Part shown: piece after piece, positions 28,267 through 37,434 of the stretch | Layout of the letters: every line of letters begins with the position of its first letter | How positions within the stretch are numbered: the first letter of the stretch is position 1 | Source of the DNA: Deltaproteobacteria bacterium | GTDB lineage: Bacteria; Desulfobacterota; Desulfuromonadia; Geobacterales; JAJYBI01 | Length of the DNA: 64,000 bases | NCBI GenBank assembly: GCA_021779095.1 | Contig: JAJYBI010000020.1 | Coordinates: 1 to 64,000, forward strand | Direction: 5' to 3' | Position numbers and translations under genes: made by a program | The notes under the pieces: generated by a model | Database searches by the model: none | What the model was told of the DNA's origin: nothing | Seen by the model: the letters and a program-made list of their open reading frames with translations, nothing else

Positions 28267-28611
28267 ATGGAAGAGACGCTCCCTGACAAGCTGTACTTCA
28301 GGATCGGCGAAGTGGCGGAGATCACCCGCCTCAAACCATCGGTGCTCCGGTTCTGGGAGTCGGAGTTCAAGGGGCTGAACCCGTCCAAGTCAGGGACAGG
28401 GCAGCGGATTTACTCCCGTAGCGATCTCGACCTGGTCATCGAGATCAAACGTCTGTTATACTCGGAAAAACTGACCATCGAAGGGGCAAGAAAGCGGCTT
28501 GTCCGTCGCGGCAAGCTGGAGATGATTGCGGAAGACGTGAATGTCGTCATGCCGCGGAAGACGCTGGACGAGATCAGGGCGGAACTGGAGGCGATCCGGG
28601 ATTCGCTTTAA
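28267..28611 (+). CDS. MerR-family transcriptional regulator
   Basis: The 114-residue protein has the MerR winged helix: YFRIGEVAEITRLKPSVLRFWESEF and QRIYSRSDLDLVIEIKRLLY. The C-terminal part is short with a few coiled-coil turns and no cysteine-based metal site. I chose ATG 28267, with GGGGAGG upstream; a longer frame from 28102 runs through ihfA. This gene commonly follows ihfA; its target is unknown. Confidence 0.9.
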   Translation: MEETLPDKLYFRIGEVAEITRLKPSVLRFWESEFKGLNPSKSGTGQRIYSRSDLDLVIEIKRLLYSEKLTIEGARKRLVRRGKLEMIAEDVNVVMPRKTLDEIRAELEAIRDSL

Positions 28612-28629
28612 GAGATGCAGGTAGTTTAT

Positions 28630-28706
28630 CGGTGCGTAGCGCAGCCTGGTAGCGCACTAGACTGGGGGTCTAGTGGTCGCTGGTTCGAATCCAGTCGCAC
28701 CGACCA
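28630..28706 (+). tRNA. tRNA-Pro (anticodon GGG); probable phage attachment site
   Basis: The acceptor stem is CGGTGCG/CGCACCG, the D stem GCGC/GCGC, the anticodon stem CTAGA/TCTAG with loop CTGGGGG (GGG anticodon), and the T arm GCTGG-TTCGAAT-CCAGT (one mismatch or wobble). CCA is encoded. Phage tail genes begin, convergently, 75 bp after it, so its 3' end is a likely attachment core. The duplicated copy expected at the other prophage end lies outside the window. Confidence 0.95.
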
Positions 28707-28711
28707 TTTGA

Positions 28712-28745
28712 AGCGGGTTTACAGGGATTCTGTAAGCCCGCTTTT
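28712..28745 (+). terminator. Terminator after tRNA-Pro
   Basis: AGCGGGTTTACAG (28712-28724) pairs with CTGTAAGCCCGCT (28730-28742) with one G-T pair and a 5-base loop, followed by TTTT. It ends the tRNA transcript and may also stop the incoming phage transcript. Confidence 0.85.
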
Positions 28746-28752
28746 CTGTTTG

Positions 28753-28772
28753 AATTCTTACAAATTCTTACA
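28753..28772. repeat. Tandem decamer at the chromosome-phage junction
   Basis: AATTCTTACA occurs twice back to back (28753-28762 and 28763-28772), between the tRNA-Pro terminator and the first phage gene. Such direct repeats can be arm-type binding sites of tyrosine integrases; this role is inferred only from position. Confidence 0.5.
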
Positions 28773-28780
28773 TATCTCAC

Positions 28781-29320
28781 TCACCATACCACTGCCGTTA
28801 CTGCATCAGCTGTCGTTGCGGCATCTATCTGTGACTGCAGCGTCCATTTCTTCTCATATGCCTGACGACCTACCATACGTAGCTCCTTGGCGATCTGATC
28901 CAGGTCGGCAGGTGTTACTGTAACAAACGAGTTGTCGAAGCACCTGAACTGGGTGGAGGCTTCTGAGTTGTCCCGCAAGCTCTGAGCAAGTCCCATGGCG
29001 TTATCCAGATCGGTCTTGCGGGCATTAATGGTAATGTTGGTTGCCAGCCCCGTTGTGGTGTAGCTGGTGGCGGAACTGGTCAAGGAATCAGTGAACGCCT
29101 GACTAATGGCCTGTTTCTGGGCCGATTTCACCTCATCCAATGGCGGCGGAGCCGGGGCAATTGTTTCCGGTACGTTGTTGATGATGTGGGTCGCATCCGG
29201 CGGGCAGTTCAAGTAGTACTCCTCATCCACCCCGAGCTGGATGTCAACGCAATCATTCGGGCACAGTATCCTGCGTTTTATGGCTCCCGTAGTCATGTCG
29301 TAAACGGCAAATTGCATCAT
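28781..29320 (-). CDS. Tail fibre assembly-like protein (DUF4376-like)
   Basis: The C-terminal 100 residues (FRCFDNSFVTVTPADLDQIAKELRM and WTLQSQIDAATTADAV, given in parts) look like the DUF4376 region found in tail-fibre-associated proteins. The N-terminus has a short beta-rich opening and a PAPPP linker. It is the last gene of the late transcript and overlaps the tail-tip gene by 4 bp. It may help fold or attach the tail tip. Confidence 0.65.
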   Translation of the reverse strand: MMQFAVYDMTTGAIKRRILCPNDCVDIQLGVDEEYYLNCPPDATHIINNVPETIAPAPPPLDEVKSAQKQAISQAFTDSLTSSATSYTTTGLATNITINARKTDLDNAMGLAQSLRDNSEASTQFRCFDNSFVTVTPADLDQIAKELRMVGRQAYEKKWTLQSQIDAATTADAVTAVVW

Positions 29321-31941
29321 CTTTTTAGCTCCAAAATTATTATGCGCGCGGCGGTGAGGACAATATTCCCGCTATAAGACGTTTGGCTGACATTCCACGT
29401 ATAGGTGTGGTTGCCGGCCCCAGGGAAATCCAGATAGCTCCCCGATACAGGTCCGGCGAAAGCAGCATTCAAAATGCTCTTCGCACCAGCATCCCGGCTG
29501 ATACTGTGCGCCACCTGATGAGCATACGGATCGTAAGGGCTAACGTAGTCGGCAGCGTAACAGATAAATATTGCCCCACCCATTGAGTTGATGGTCAACG
29601 ACACGATATTCATGGAAGTGGACGAGTTAGGAATATTAATATTGCCAGTGATGGCATTACTATGCACCGAAACAGCCGTGTCTTTGATCTGCAGTGTATC
29701 CACCACCGCAGTCCCCAGGTTGGCACTGCTGGCAATGATCTGGTTCGCCCCGACCGTCCGGGCGGTGATGGAGCCGTCGACCACCAGCAGGCCATTGATG
29801 CCCACCGCACCCGTGCCGTTGATGCTCCCCTGTACGATGAGCGACCCGGCCCCGCCGCCCGTGCCGGTGGCTGCGCTATCGTTGATGAGTTTGATGAGCG
29901 CCGTGGGGTCGGCGATCATGATCCCCTGTACACCCCCTGTCGAGCTGGTCGGATACCATCCGCCGGCCGTGCCGAACTTATTGACGATCCGCGCCCAGTA
30001 GTAGCGGACATCGGAAGGGGCCAGACCGGTATGCGTCAGGTCGCCGGACATGGTGGTCCCTACCAGGACGGCGCTCGCCCGGTTGTTCGTGGTGGCCGCC
30101 CATACTTCGACGTCCTGGAAATCGTCCGGCGGGGAGAACGTAACGGATATCTTGTTCTGCAGGAACCCCGGGATGACGGTGATGGCGGTCGGCATGTTGG
30201 GCACGGTGTTCGGTGCCGCGATGGTATAGGTGTAGGGCGTGATGCTGGCCAGCGACTGCACGGCATTGCCGTACCTGTTGAACGATGCGAGTTTGATGTA
30301 GATCTGCTTGCCGATCTGGCTTTTCAGGTACGGGTAGCGGAATACCGCCTGGTCGATCCGGACGAAGGGCCGCCCCGAGTTGTGGGACGTGATCGGCGAG
30401 CCGTACGCACCGCGCTGCAGGTAGGTCAGGTTGTAACGGTTCGCCGCGGTCAGCGTGGCCGTTTCGTAGGCCATGAATTCCCCGTCCACATAGCAGAGCG
30501 TGTTCAGGTTGTCCGCGTCCGCCTGCGTGCCGGAGAGCAGCTGACCACCGCTCACGGTCAGATCCACCCCCAGGGTGTTGGTCACGTCGACCGTGCTGCC
30601 GGTGGCGAGATTGGCGGACAACATCCCGTGCCGGGCCGCGCCGTGGATGGCCCCGGCCTTGGTGTAGTTGTTGCCGTCCTCGGAAACCCAGACCTCGCAC
30701 CCCCCCCACTCCGGCCCGCCGGAGGTCGCCAGCCACACTTCCTGTCCGCCGTTGGATGCGGCGAGGGTGTAGGGAGGGGCGAATACCACGGGTGCATTCG
30801 CATTCCCTGGAGCGACGTTGTAGTCAGGAATATAGCCCGTGCCGCCGTCCCACGGGTAGACGGCGTGAGAGGTGACGCCATAGGGGTATTCTTCTGCCTT
30901 TACGGTCAGCAGACCGTCCTCGTCCTCCTCGATTTCCGTGATCTGCACCGGGAGCTGATCCAGACCCATGGCCGTGTCGGTGATGGTCACGATATCCATC
31001 GGCTCCAGCAGACAGTACCGCCACCCCAGTTTGAACTCGTAGCTGTTCCGGATGTACAGTTCCCGCTGCAGGACCAGCTGCGCCACCACCCGCGCCACGG
31101 CTGCGTCGCAGATGCAGTGCATCTGGATCGGGTCGGCTGTCCGCAGTCCATTCGTTTCGATGTCCGCCTGGTCCTTGGCCTCGGCGATCTCGATATTGTA
31201 ATCCTTGGCCCGGTTGATGAACTCGATCTGCACATGGTTGAACGCATCAGCCGACCCGATCCGGCTGCACCTTACCGGATCATCACCATCGGCCTGGAAA
31301 TCATCATCGGTGAGGTTGTAGATGGGGGCAACATCCGGGACATAGGTCACCCCGTTGCCGGTGATGGATGCATCGGCATAGGGGATGAGTTTCAGTTTCC
31401 CCTGGCTCCAGACAAACTGGCTGTTGGTCGCCTGCGTGATGACGGCGAGATGTTCCGCCGCGCTCTTCTGGTCGGTAAACGCGGGGGAGAGGAAAAGCGC
31501 GGCCGCCTGGCAGTAGGTGGCATATGCAGTCAGGCTATCCAGTTTCAAGGGATCCCAACCGGCGCCATAGATGGGATTGGTGAGAAAATCGCTGACAATG
31601 AAATCCGGCTTGGCGTCGGAACTGCCGGTGAAGATCCCTTCCCCCTTCATTTCGAAGGAGAGGTTGGGCAGTTCGGCATTGCTGCCGAGGTCCACCGTGC
31701 CCCCCGCCACCAGGGCGAGCCCCGTATAGCCGAGAGCGTCCGACGGATGCTTGGTGGTCAGGTATCCCCACGGCGCCTGTCCCAGTTGCCCGTCGATGAG
31801 CGTCAGGCCGAGGTCTGACAGCGTGGTGCGGCTTTTGCCGCTCCATACCGCACCGATCCCGGCAGATTGTCCCTCGCACAGACCGATGATGACGGCGGCA
31901 CGGTAGGTGTAACTGGTCTGCGATCCTCCCCCCCCACCCAT
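29317..31941 (-). CDS. Tail tip / host specificity protein (GpJ/GTA-orf15-like)
   Basis: The 874-residue product starts GGGGGSQTSYTYRAAVIIGLCEG, followed by the long central region typical of J-like central tail proteins (YGAGWDP, GLDQLPVQITEIEEDEDGLLTV) and fibronectin-like stretches near residues 580-680. The C-terminal 200 residues are a Gly/Ser/Thr-rich beta structure, likely the host-contact region. It sits downstream of the NlpC/P60 gene as in lambda-like and GTA-like tails. Its usual N-terminal segment is encoded by the separate small gene at 31941-32126. Confidence 0.8.
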   Translation of the reverse strand: MGGGGGSQTSYTYRAAVIIGLCEGQSAGIGAVWSGKSRTTLSDLGLTLIDGQLGQAPWGYLTTKHPSDALGYTGLALVAGGTVDLGSNAELPNLSFEMKGEGIFTGSSDAKPDFIVSDFLTNPIYGAGWDPLKLDSLTAYATYCQAAALFLSPAFTDQKSAAEHLAVITQATNSQFVWSQGKLKLIPYADASITGNGVTYVPDVAPIYNLTDDDFQADGDDPVRCSRIGSADAFNHVQIEFINRAKDYNIEIAEAKDQADIETNGLRTADPIQMHCICDAAVARVVAQLVLQRELYIRNSYEFKLGWRYCLLEPMDIVTITDTAMGLDQLPVQITEIEEDEDGLLTVKAEEYPYGVTSHAVYPWDGGTGYIPDYNVAPGNANAPVVFAPPYTLAASNGGQEVWLATSGGPEWGGCEVWVSEDGNNYTKAGAIHGAARHGMLSANLATGSTVDVTNTLGVDLTVSGGQLLSGTQADADNLNTLCYVDGEFMAYETATLTAANRYNLTYLQRGAYGSPITSHNSGRPFVRIDQAVFRYPYLKSQIGKQIYIKLASFNRYGNAVQSLASITPYTYTIAAPNTVPNMPTAITVIPGFLQNKISVTFSPPDDFQDVEVWAATTNNRASAVLVGTTMSGDLTHTGLAPSDVRYYWARIVNKFGTAGGWYPTSSTGGVQGIMIADPTALIKLINDSAATGTGGGAGSLIVQGSINGTGAVGINGLLVVDGSITARTVGANQIIASSANLGTAVVDTLQIKDTAVSVHSNAITGNINIPNSSTSMNIVSLTINSMGGAIFICYAADYVSPYDPYAHQVAHSISRDAGAKSILNAAFAGPVSGSYLDFPGAGNHTYTWNVSQTSYSGNIVLTAARIIILELKR

Positions 31942-32126
31942 TACTTACCCCCCATGTCGGTTGTATTCGCTATGGCCGTGAAATCGGTGTAGTAGATCAG
32001 ATTCCCCGTGATGCGGGTCGTGCCGTAGACGAGGGGACGCACGACGCCGTATGCCGAGGTCTGGACCCTGATGGCCTTGATCTGCTCCGGTTGCTGGGAC
32101 TGGGTACCGCCGCCGCCGAATATCAT
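31941..32126 (-). CDS. Small tail-tip protein corresponding to the N-terminus of J-like proteins
   Basis: The 61-residue product begins MIFGGGGTQSQQPEQIKAI and contains SAYGVVRPLVYGTTRITGNL, which in many phages is the first part of the large tail-tip protein. Here it stops with TAATG, shared with the start of the 874-residue gene, and begins inside the stop of the NlpC/P60 gene (ATGA). The split therefore keeps tight translational coupling. No coding alternative fits the position. Confidence 0.7.
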   Translation of the reverse strand: MIFGGGGTQSQQPEQIKAIRVQTSAYGVVRPLVYGTTRITGNLIYYTDFTAIANTTDMGGK

Positions 32127-32563
32127 TTTGCCCCCCAGAAATCGAAAATAGCCGCCTGCCTCTCCCGCAGTCCGGCATCCATGCCGCTGGCCAGCACCAC
32201 CCCCACACCCGCCTGCGCGTGGATGATCTGGGGCCAGTTCACCACCAGCGCCGCATGGGATACGATGCGCCCGTAGCGATACATGATGATGTCCCCCGGC
32301 TGCGGCCGATCCTTTACCGTCTCGATGCAGTATTGCTGGATGCCTTCCAGGTAGATCTCGTCGCCCCGGTGCAGATGAAACCCAGCGTGATAGTCCGCCA
32401 GGTGGACATCGTTCAGCAATCCCGCTCCTTCGAACGCCGCCACCAGGAGCGTAGCGCAGTCCGCTCCGGCCCCCATCACCCGGCCGTTGAGGTGATAGGG
32501 TGTCCCGAGCCACGAAAGCGCTTCCTGGACGACCCTGCTGCGCTCTGTAGCCTCGTCTCGCAT
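32123..32563 (-). CDS. NlpC/P60-family tail cell-wall hydrolase
   Basis: GTPYHLNGRVMGAGADCATLL contains the catalytic cysteine (ADC), and IVSHAALVV with IIHAQAG supplies the histidines. The 146-residue size and position next to the tail tip match the tail-associated peptidases of GTA and lambda (K-like). It would open peptidoglycan during DNA entry. Confidence 0.85.
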   Translation of the reverse strand: MRDEATERSRVVQEALSWLGTPYHLNGRVMGAGADCATLLVAAFEGAGLLNDVHLADYHAGFHLHRGDEIYLEGIQQYCIETVKDRPQPGDIIMYRYGRIVSHAALVVNWPQIIHAQAGVGVVLASGMDAGLRERQAAIFDFWGAK

Positions 32564-33903
32564 CAGTACGCCGTCTCCGCCGCAGGGATGAACGGCTCAC
32601 CGCTGAAATTGATCAGGTTGTTGAACTTGGCACTGCAGGTCGTTTGCAGTTTGTCGCAGCCGGGATAACAGGTGAACCCGTCCCCGCTGGCCGGCGCATA
32701 GGGCAGCGGGGGGACCACGTTGAACACCCCGGAGGTGTAGCTCTTCACGGTGCGGGTTACGCCCGCATTCTGACCGGAGGTGAACTCGATCGTTCCCAGG
32801 TCGAAATACCCCGCCGCCTGAGCGATCCCGCAGACGACCATGCTTGCCGTGCTGCCGCTCTGGGCGGTGCCGCTGACGGCATATGCTGCCCGGTTGACGC
32901 TGCATCCGAGGTCGTACAGGGTGCGGCGGCAGTTCGGCTGGTAGATGTTGCGCGGCATCTTCACGTTGAGTATTTCCAGGTCCGACTTTACCGTGACGGG
33001 GATCGCGGTCCGGCCGTACTCGGGAATATCCGATATGCGCCCCTGGAAGCGAATGATGGTCCCGGCCAGCGACTGCCAGTCCGGAGTGATGAATGCCCGC
33101 TCCAGCGTGAAATCCGCCCCATCCAGTACGCCCCGGCTCACTGCCTGGAGAAACGGCACCGAACCGATCAGGTTGGCGCTGGTGGGGTAAAACGTCACGG
33201 TCAGGGTATCCACCTCCAGACCTGTCACAACGCGTGTCGTGTCACGGGTGAGTGGAAGGCTGGAGTCGAACGGTCCCAAAGCAGCGCGGGTGCCGGTGGT
33301 GAAGGGGGTACAGTGGTCCAACTGCTCCAGCTGTGGGAACGCCAACAGACAGGAGCTGCCAACAGCCAGATTCGGTGCAATACGGAATTGCGGATTGCTG
33401 GCGGTCCCCGTGGCATGATTAGGTCGTTGTATCTGTGTCCATACCCCGGCAGGGGCGACCCCCGCGTTGAACCATGCCACACCATTGTAGAGGAAGATAG
33501 CTGTGTCCGCGGTCGGTTTTACCCACACCTGGGTTGACATATTACTGCCCAGGCCGGGGGGGACCTGGCATATCATGTTGTAACTGGTGGACCCGGAAAC
33601 CCGGGTCAACTGGCAGACCGGGATTATCTCATTGAACGGCCCGACCGCCGTAGTGGCGCTGGCTTGATTGGCCGGACCCGTAGACCAGTCAATAACCGAC
33701 CAGCCGGTTAATGATGGAGCAGCAACGGTGCCGAATGTCGGGTTGACTAACAGGTTGGTCGTGCCCTCCTGGAACACATCCACATCGGCAGACGTATACC
33801 TAAGCACCTGGCCGGATTGCGTGGTGATGGTGTACAGGTCCGCCATGATGAACTGATCGGAACTGTTTAACAGGGCTACGAGTTCAGGGGATGCGTTTAT
33901 CAT
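32563..33903 (-). CDS. DUF2163/BR0599-family tail protein with an inserted beta-rich domain
   Basis: The C-terminal 100 residues (CRRTLYDLGCSVNRAAYAV and GDGFTCYPGCDKLQTTC) match the cysteine-rich end of DUF2163/BR0599 tail proteins. The N-terminal hub part (VALLNSSDQFIMADLYTI) is interrupted at about residue 37 by roughly 160 residues starting EGTTNLLVNPTFG. That insert resembles a carbohydrate-binding or spike jelly-roll domain. The hub sequence resumes at VVTGLEVDTLTVTFYP. ATG 33903 overlaps the preceding stop. Confidence 0.75.
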   Translation of the reverse strand: MINASPELVALLNSSDQFIMADLYTITTQSGQVLRYTSADVDVFQEGTTNLLVNPTFGTVAAPSLTGWSVIDWSTGPANQASATTAVGPFNEIIPVCQLTRVSGSTSYNMICQVPPGLGSNMSTQVWVKPTADTAIFLYNGVAWFNAGVAPAGVWTQIQRPNHATGTASNPQFRIAPNLAVGSSCLLAFPQLEQLDHCTPFTTGTRAALGPFDSSLPLTRDTTRVVTGLEVDTLTVTFYPTSANLIGSVPFLQAVSRGVLDGADFTLERAFITPDWQSLAGTIIRFQGRISDIPEYGRTAIPVTVKSDLEILNVKMPRNIYQPNCRRTLYDLGCSVNRAAYAVSGTAQSGSTASMVVCGIAQAAGYFDLGTIEFTSGQNAGVTRTVKSYTSGVFNVVPPLPYAPASGDGFTCYPGCDKLQTTCSAKFNNLINFSGEPFIPAAETAY

Positions 33904-34487
33904 TTCAGGCTCACCAGTTGACATTTTTTGAGCTCCCAGAGGTTCTGCATGAACTGGGAAAACTCGGATTCGTCCTGGAGGAAACGAACGCGGAAATAGT
34001 AGGAGAAATCGGCTGTCACCGCCACACCGGCGGCCGGCGCCGTGGTGAAGGTGATGAGACCGTTGCCGTCCACCGTCCAGCCGCTCCCCTGCACGGTTCC
34101 GTTGAGCCGTACGACCGGCGTACCGGTGATATTTTTCATCAACTCCGTAAACCCGCCCAGAGACCGGACCAACTGGAATACCGTGGTTGCCCCGTTGCCG
34201 GTGCCGATGCTCTGACTCGCGACGTAATTGTCCGACGGGTCGGTATAGAGGAACGAATCGAACGCCCCTTGACGCTGGAGGAAGAACCCCATGAGCGTCC
34301 GCAGTTCGTTGGTGACGTCATCACGCAGGAGCTCGTAGGACAGGTCGAACTGCCACCGGGGATAGCTCCAGTTGATCGCGCGCGCTTCCTTGCCGTTGAC
34401 GGACGTCTGGATCTTGGTGGAGAAATACGGTTTCTTGGTAACGTCCCATTTCAGGCCGGGCAGGGTAGGAAAGATCGCGTCACTCAT
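33900..34487 (-). CDS. Distal tail protein (DUF2460/TIGR02217-like)
   Basis: The 195-residue product has FPTLPGLKWDVTKKPYFST and GAFDSFLYTDPSDN, with FRVRFLQDESEFSQFM near the end. These are typical of DUF2460 proteins (GTA orf12-like), which link the tape-measure end to the tail hub. ATG 34487 overlaps the tape-measure stop by 4 bp; a longer frame in this register runs back through the tape-measure gene and is not used. Confidence 0.8.
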   Translation of the reverse strand: MSDAIFPTLPGLKWDVTKKPYFSTKIQTSVNGKEARAINWSYPRWQFDLSYELLRDDVTNELRTLMGFFLQRQGAFDSFLYTDPSDNYVASQSIGTGNGATTVFQLVRSLGGFTELMKNITGTPVVRLNGTVQGSGWTVDGNGLITFTTAPAAGVAVTADFSYYFRVRFLQDESEFSQFMQNLWELKKCQLVSLK

Positions 34488-37135
34488 GCGGTCACCCCGT
34501 TGAGGTTGCGGGCGTGCGCCCGGATGGCGCCGGTGAGCGCCGGGCCGTTCTCCCGGAACAGCCGCTTGATGGACTTGGCGTCCACGGCGTGGATGGTGAC
34601 GTGCGTCGTCCCGCCACCGGCGTCGGTCATTCCCCGGATCTTGTTGGAGAGTTCGGCCGGCAGGATCATCTCCTCGGCATGGGTCTGCACCAGCGGGTTC
34701 ACGCCGGCAGGGATATCGTAGCCGCCGGCGGCGGAAGCCATGGTGGCACCGAATGCCATGACGCCGGTGAACGCCGCCGCTGCGGCTACAGGGGCGAGGA
34801 CGGGGCCGACGACGGGAATCCCCACTACAGCCTGGTACGCCTCCGCCCCGGCGGTGTAGGCCGCAATGGCGATGCGTTTGAGACTGGCCCAAATGGCCAG
34901 GGCGATCCCCTGGAGGTGTCCGGCGGTTTCTACGGTTGAGCGAGCGGCTACTCCGGCGGTGGTGGCGGTGGTCTTGGTCATTTCCGCAGCCAGGTGCGTA
35001 ACGATCTGCTTTTTGATCATGTCGGTGAACCCCTGCAGCATGGAACCCATGACGTAATTCCACGCCCGTTGCCATGTCAGCGTCCCCTTGAGCATGGACT
35101 GGATGCCTGCCTCCATGGAGTTGACCATGGAACTGAATACCGATGTCCACTGCCGGTTTACGGTGGTGGCTGCCTGCAGGTTCATCTGCTGGATGCGCTG
35201 CAGATGTTTGGTTTCGGCAATTTCCAGCTGCTGCAACGCCTTCTGCCGTTCGATCGATCCCTCGCGCAGGGCCATGGCCCGTTCGCGGTCGTATGACTGC
35301 TGGATCTGGAAACGCCGCTCTTCCAGGGCGATCTGTGCCGCGATCTCCTGTTCGTTGTTTATTTCACCGATCCCCTTGAGGTAGGTGATCCGGTCGTTTT
35401 CCATGTCGATGCCGACAAGGTCAAGCTCCTTTTTCTTCTCCAGCAGCGCTTCCTGCCGCTTGATCTGGTCCGCCTCGTACTCGCGCATCGCCTTGTTGAC
35501 CTGGCGGAGCATGGCAGCATATTCCTTCGACTGCTCCCCGTATTTCGACTTGATAAGCTCGGCTTCCTGCCGGGCGATGTTGATCCTGTCGACACTCCCC
35601 TTGAGGGCGGCATCGTTCTGGTCCCTCAATCCTTGCAGTTGCGCCCCTAACTCTTCCTTGGCCATGGCGGACTTGACCTGGAATATCTCATGCTCCACGG
35701 CCCGGCGCTCGGCAGTCCCCTTTTTCGTCAGGGCCAGTTTGCTTTCCCAGAATTCCAGTTCTTTCGCCTTGCTGTCGCGGAAGAAGTTCCCCTCGTCCTC
35801 GAGCATCCGTTCCAGTTCGGCTTTCCAATCCGGAGCTCGGGAGGGGGTCTTTTTCTTGGCGTCCGGTGCGTTGCCGAGGTGTATCGTGGGGGCCTTCACC
35901 TTGTTGTTGCCGAACGTCTGATCGAAATCGGCGGCCCGCTCGCCGACCTCCTTCAGAAAACCGCTCTGGAACGCCTTGCCGGCATGTAGCCCGGCCTGGG
36001 TATAGTTCGCCTGGATATCTGCCCAGGTCGATTTCAACCCGTCCCAGTCGAAGGAAAACGCCTTCCAGAGCAGGAGCCCCAGGTTGAGCGCCATCTTGAC
36101 CCACTCGTACATGCCGGCGGCGATTTCACCCACGCGCGTAGCCAGAGGGGGCAACACTGCCGAAACGATATACCCGAGCCCCTTCAGTATTCCCGCGACG
36201 ATGTCGCCCAATGACCCGGCGGACCCCAGGAGCGGCTCGAACAGGTTGACCACCGTCTCCACGAGCCCCTTGATGATCAGCCAGCCGCGGTTGACCATCT
36301 GTGCCAGTTGTTCCTTGTGCTCGCTTGCCCAATCGGTGAGCTGTTGCGCATAAGCGACGATCTCCTTGAAGGCGGGAGCGAATCCGCCGCGCAGGACCTG
36401 GTTGACGATGGTCGACATAGACGTGGTGATGGTGCTCCACAGACTCTGGATATCGCCGGTGGCCGCCTTGTAGCCCACCAGCAGGCCGCCCATCCATTCG
36501 ATCAGGTCGCCGCTCTTCTTGTGCAGCGCCACCTCGGCCTTGAGATTGCCGCCGACCATGGCATCCACCTGGCTGGCCAACTGGCTGTTGGCGTTGACCT
36601 GCCCTGCCATGAGCGCCCGGATCTCCTGCCGGAGCTGGATTTCCTTGTTCGGGTACCCCATGGCGACTACGGCGGCGGCGTTGGCGATGTTGGCGAAGGC
36701 GTCGAGTTGCTTCTGATTGTTCACGTCCAGGACGATCCGCTGCTTCATCATCTCCTGGGTCATGAGGTCCAGGTCGCCGGCCGATGCCAGTGTCTTGGTG
36801 TTAACCACCTGCAATGCCTGCTGCAGCCCTTCGGCATACAGCTTCGCCTGCCGGTAGTTTTCGGCGACGTTCCCCTTGTTTCCCTCGAAGGAGGTAATGA
36901 GGGCCGCCGTCTTGACGATCCCCTCCTGAAAATCTCGGACGGCATCCAGAGCGGGGGTTATGACGCGGGCCACGCCCTGAAAGGCGGTCTGGGCGGCGGA
37001 GGCGATCATGTTGAACTTGGTCGCCATGAGTGCGACCTGGTTGCCGAGTCCGTTCAGCGAATCGATGGCCTCGTTGATGCCGGCGGCGGCCTGGTTGATC
37101 GCGCTGATCCTGATTTGTACCTGGTTGTCGTTCAT
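34484..37135 (-). CDS. Tail tape measure protein
   Basis: At 883 residues this is the longest tail gene. It has an N-terminal helical region (INQAAAGINEAIDSLNGLG), several hydrophobic segments in the middle (LVETVVNLFEPLLGSAGSLG, VSAVLPPLA) and a long charged coiled coil (KKKELDLVGIDMENDRI and ERRFQIQQSYDRERA). It would set tail length at about 130 nm if the usual relation of roughly 0.15 nm per residue holds. It starts inside the stop of the frameshifted chaperone part. Confidence 0.9.
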   Translation of the reverse strand: MNDNQVQIRISAINQAAAGINEAIDSLNGLGNQVALMATKFNMIASAAQTAFQGVARVITPALDAVRDFQEGIVKTAALITSFEGNKGNVAENYRQAKLYAEGLQQALQVVNTKTLASAGDLDLMTQEMMKQRIVLDVNNQKQLDAFANIANAAAVVAMGYPNKEIQLRQEIRALMAGQVNANSQLASQVDAMVGGNLKAEVALHKKSGDLIEWMGGLLVGYKAATGDIQSLWSTITTSMSTIVNQVLRGGFAPAFKEIVAYAQQLTDWASEHKEQLAQMVNRGWLIIKGLVETVVNLFEPLLGSAGSLGDIVAGILKGLGYIVSAVLPPLATRVGEIAAGMYEWVKMALNLGLLLWKAFSFDWDGLKSTWADIQANYTQAGLHAGKAFQSGFLKEVGERAADFDQTFGNNKVKAPTIHLGNAPDAKKKTPSRAPDWKAELERMLEDEGNFFRDSKAKELEFWESKLALTKKGTAERRAVEHEIFQVKSAMAKEELGAQLQGLRDQNDAALKGSVDRINIARQEAELIKSKYGEQSKEYAAMLRQVNKAMREYEADQIKRQEALLEKKKELDLVGIDMENDRITYLKGIGEINNEQEIAAQIALEERRFQIQQSYDRERAMALREGSIERQKALQQLEIAETKHLQRIQQMNLQAATTVNRQWTSVFSSMVNSMEAGIQSMLKGTLTWQRAWNYVMGSMLQGFTDMIKKQIVTHLAAEMTKTTATTAGVAARSTVETAGHLQGIALAIWASLKRIAIAAYTAGAEAYQAVVGIPVVGPVLAPVAAAAAFTGVMAFGATMASAAGGYDIPAGVNPLVQTHAEEMILPAELSNKIRGMTDAGGGTTHVTIHAVDAKSIKRLFRENGPALTGAIRAHARNLNGVTA

Positions 37136-37434
37136 CCCTGTATCTCCCCGCCCGCCGCGCCGAATTCGCGCACCAGGTCGCCAAGATTTCCCGTCTGCTG
37201 CTGCTTAGACCCGCCGCTGCCGCCAGCCGCCGGCTTCAGGAGCGCCGAGTTGAGCCGGTTCAGGGCGATATGCACCGGCGGGGCGTCCCGCCAGTATCCA
37301 TGCAACGCCAACAGCCGGGGAATGGTCATCTGCTCGTCGATGTATTCCCAGGTCCAGCCGGTAACCGTGACGAGCTCCGCATAGAGCTCGTCCCAGTCAA
37401 GCGGTTTCCCGTCGCCACCCCCGGCTAGATCTCC
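37132..37434 (-). CDS. Tail assembly chaperone, -1 frameshift extension
   Basis: Read in the -1 frame relative to the upstream chaperone gene, this stretch is open for 100 codons from the chaperone's last codons to just before the tape measure. It encodes LDWDELYAELVTVTGWTWEY and IPRLLALHGYWRDAPP, a pattern I associate with the second half (T part) of G/GT tail chaperones. The only internal start (ATG 37329) would remove 35 well-formed residues and has no ribosome site. It is most likely made as a fusion with the upstream gene. Confidence 0.7.
   Translation of the reverse strand, partial: GDLAGGGDGKPLDWDELYAELVTVTGWTWEYIDEQMTIPRLLALHGYWRDAPPVHIALNRLNSALLKPAAGGSGGSKQQQTGNLGDLVREFGAAGGEIQG

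Noticed and set aside
29662..31818. Plus-strand open frame of 718 codons opposite the tail-tip gene
   Set aside because: Composition is typical of a shadow frame (Arg/Gly/Val-rich), with no ribosome site and no recognisable domain.
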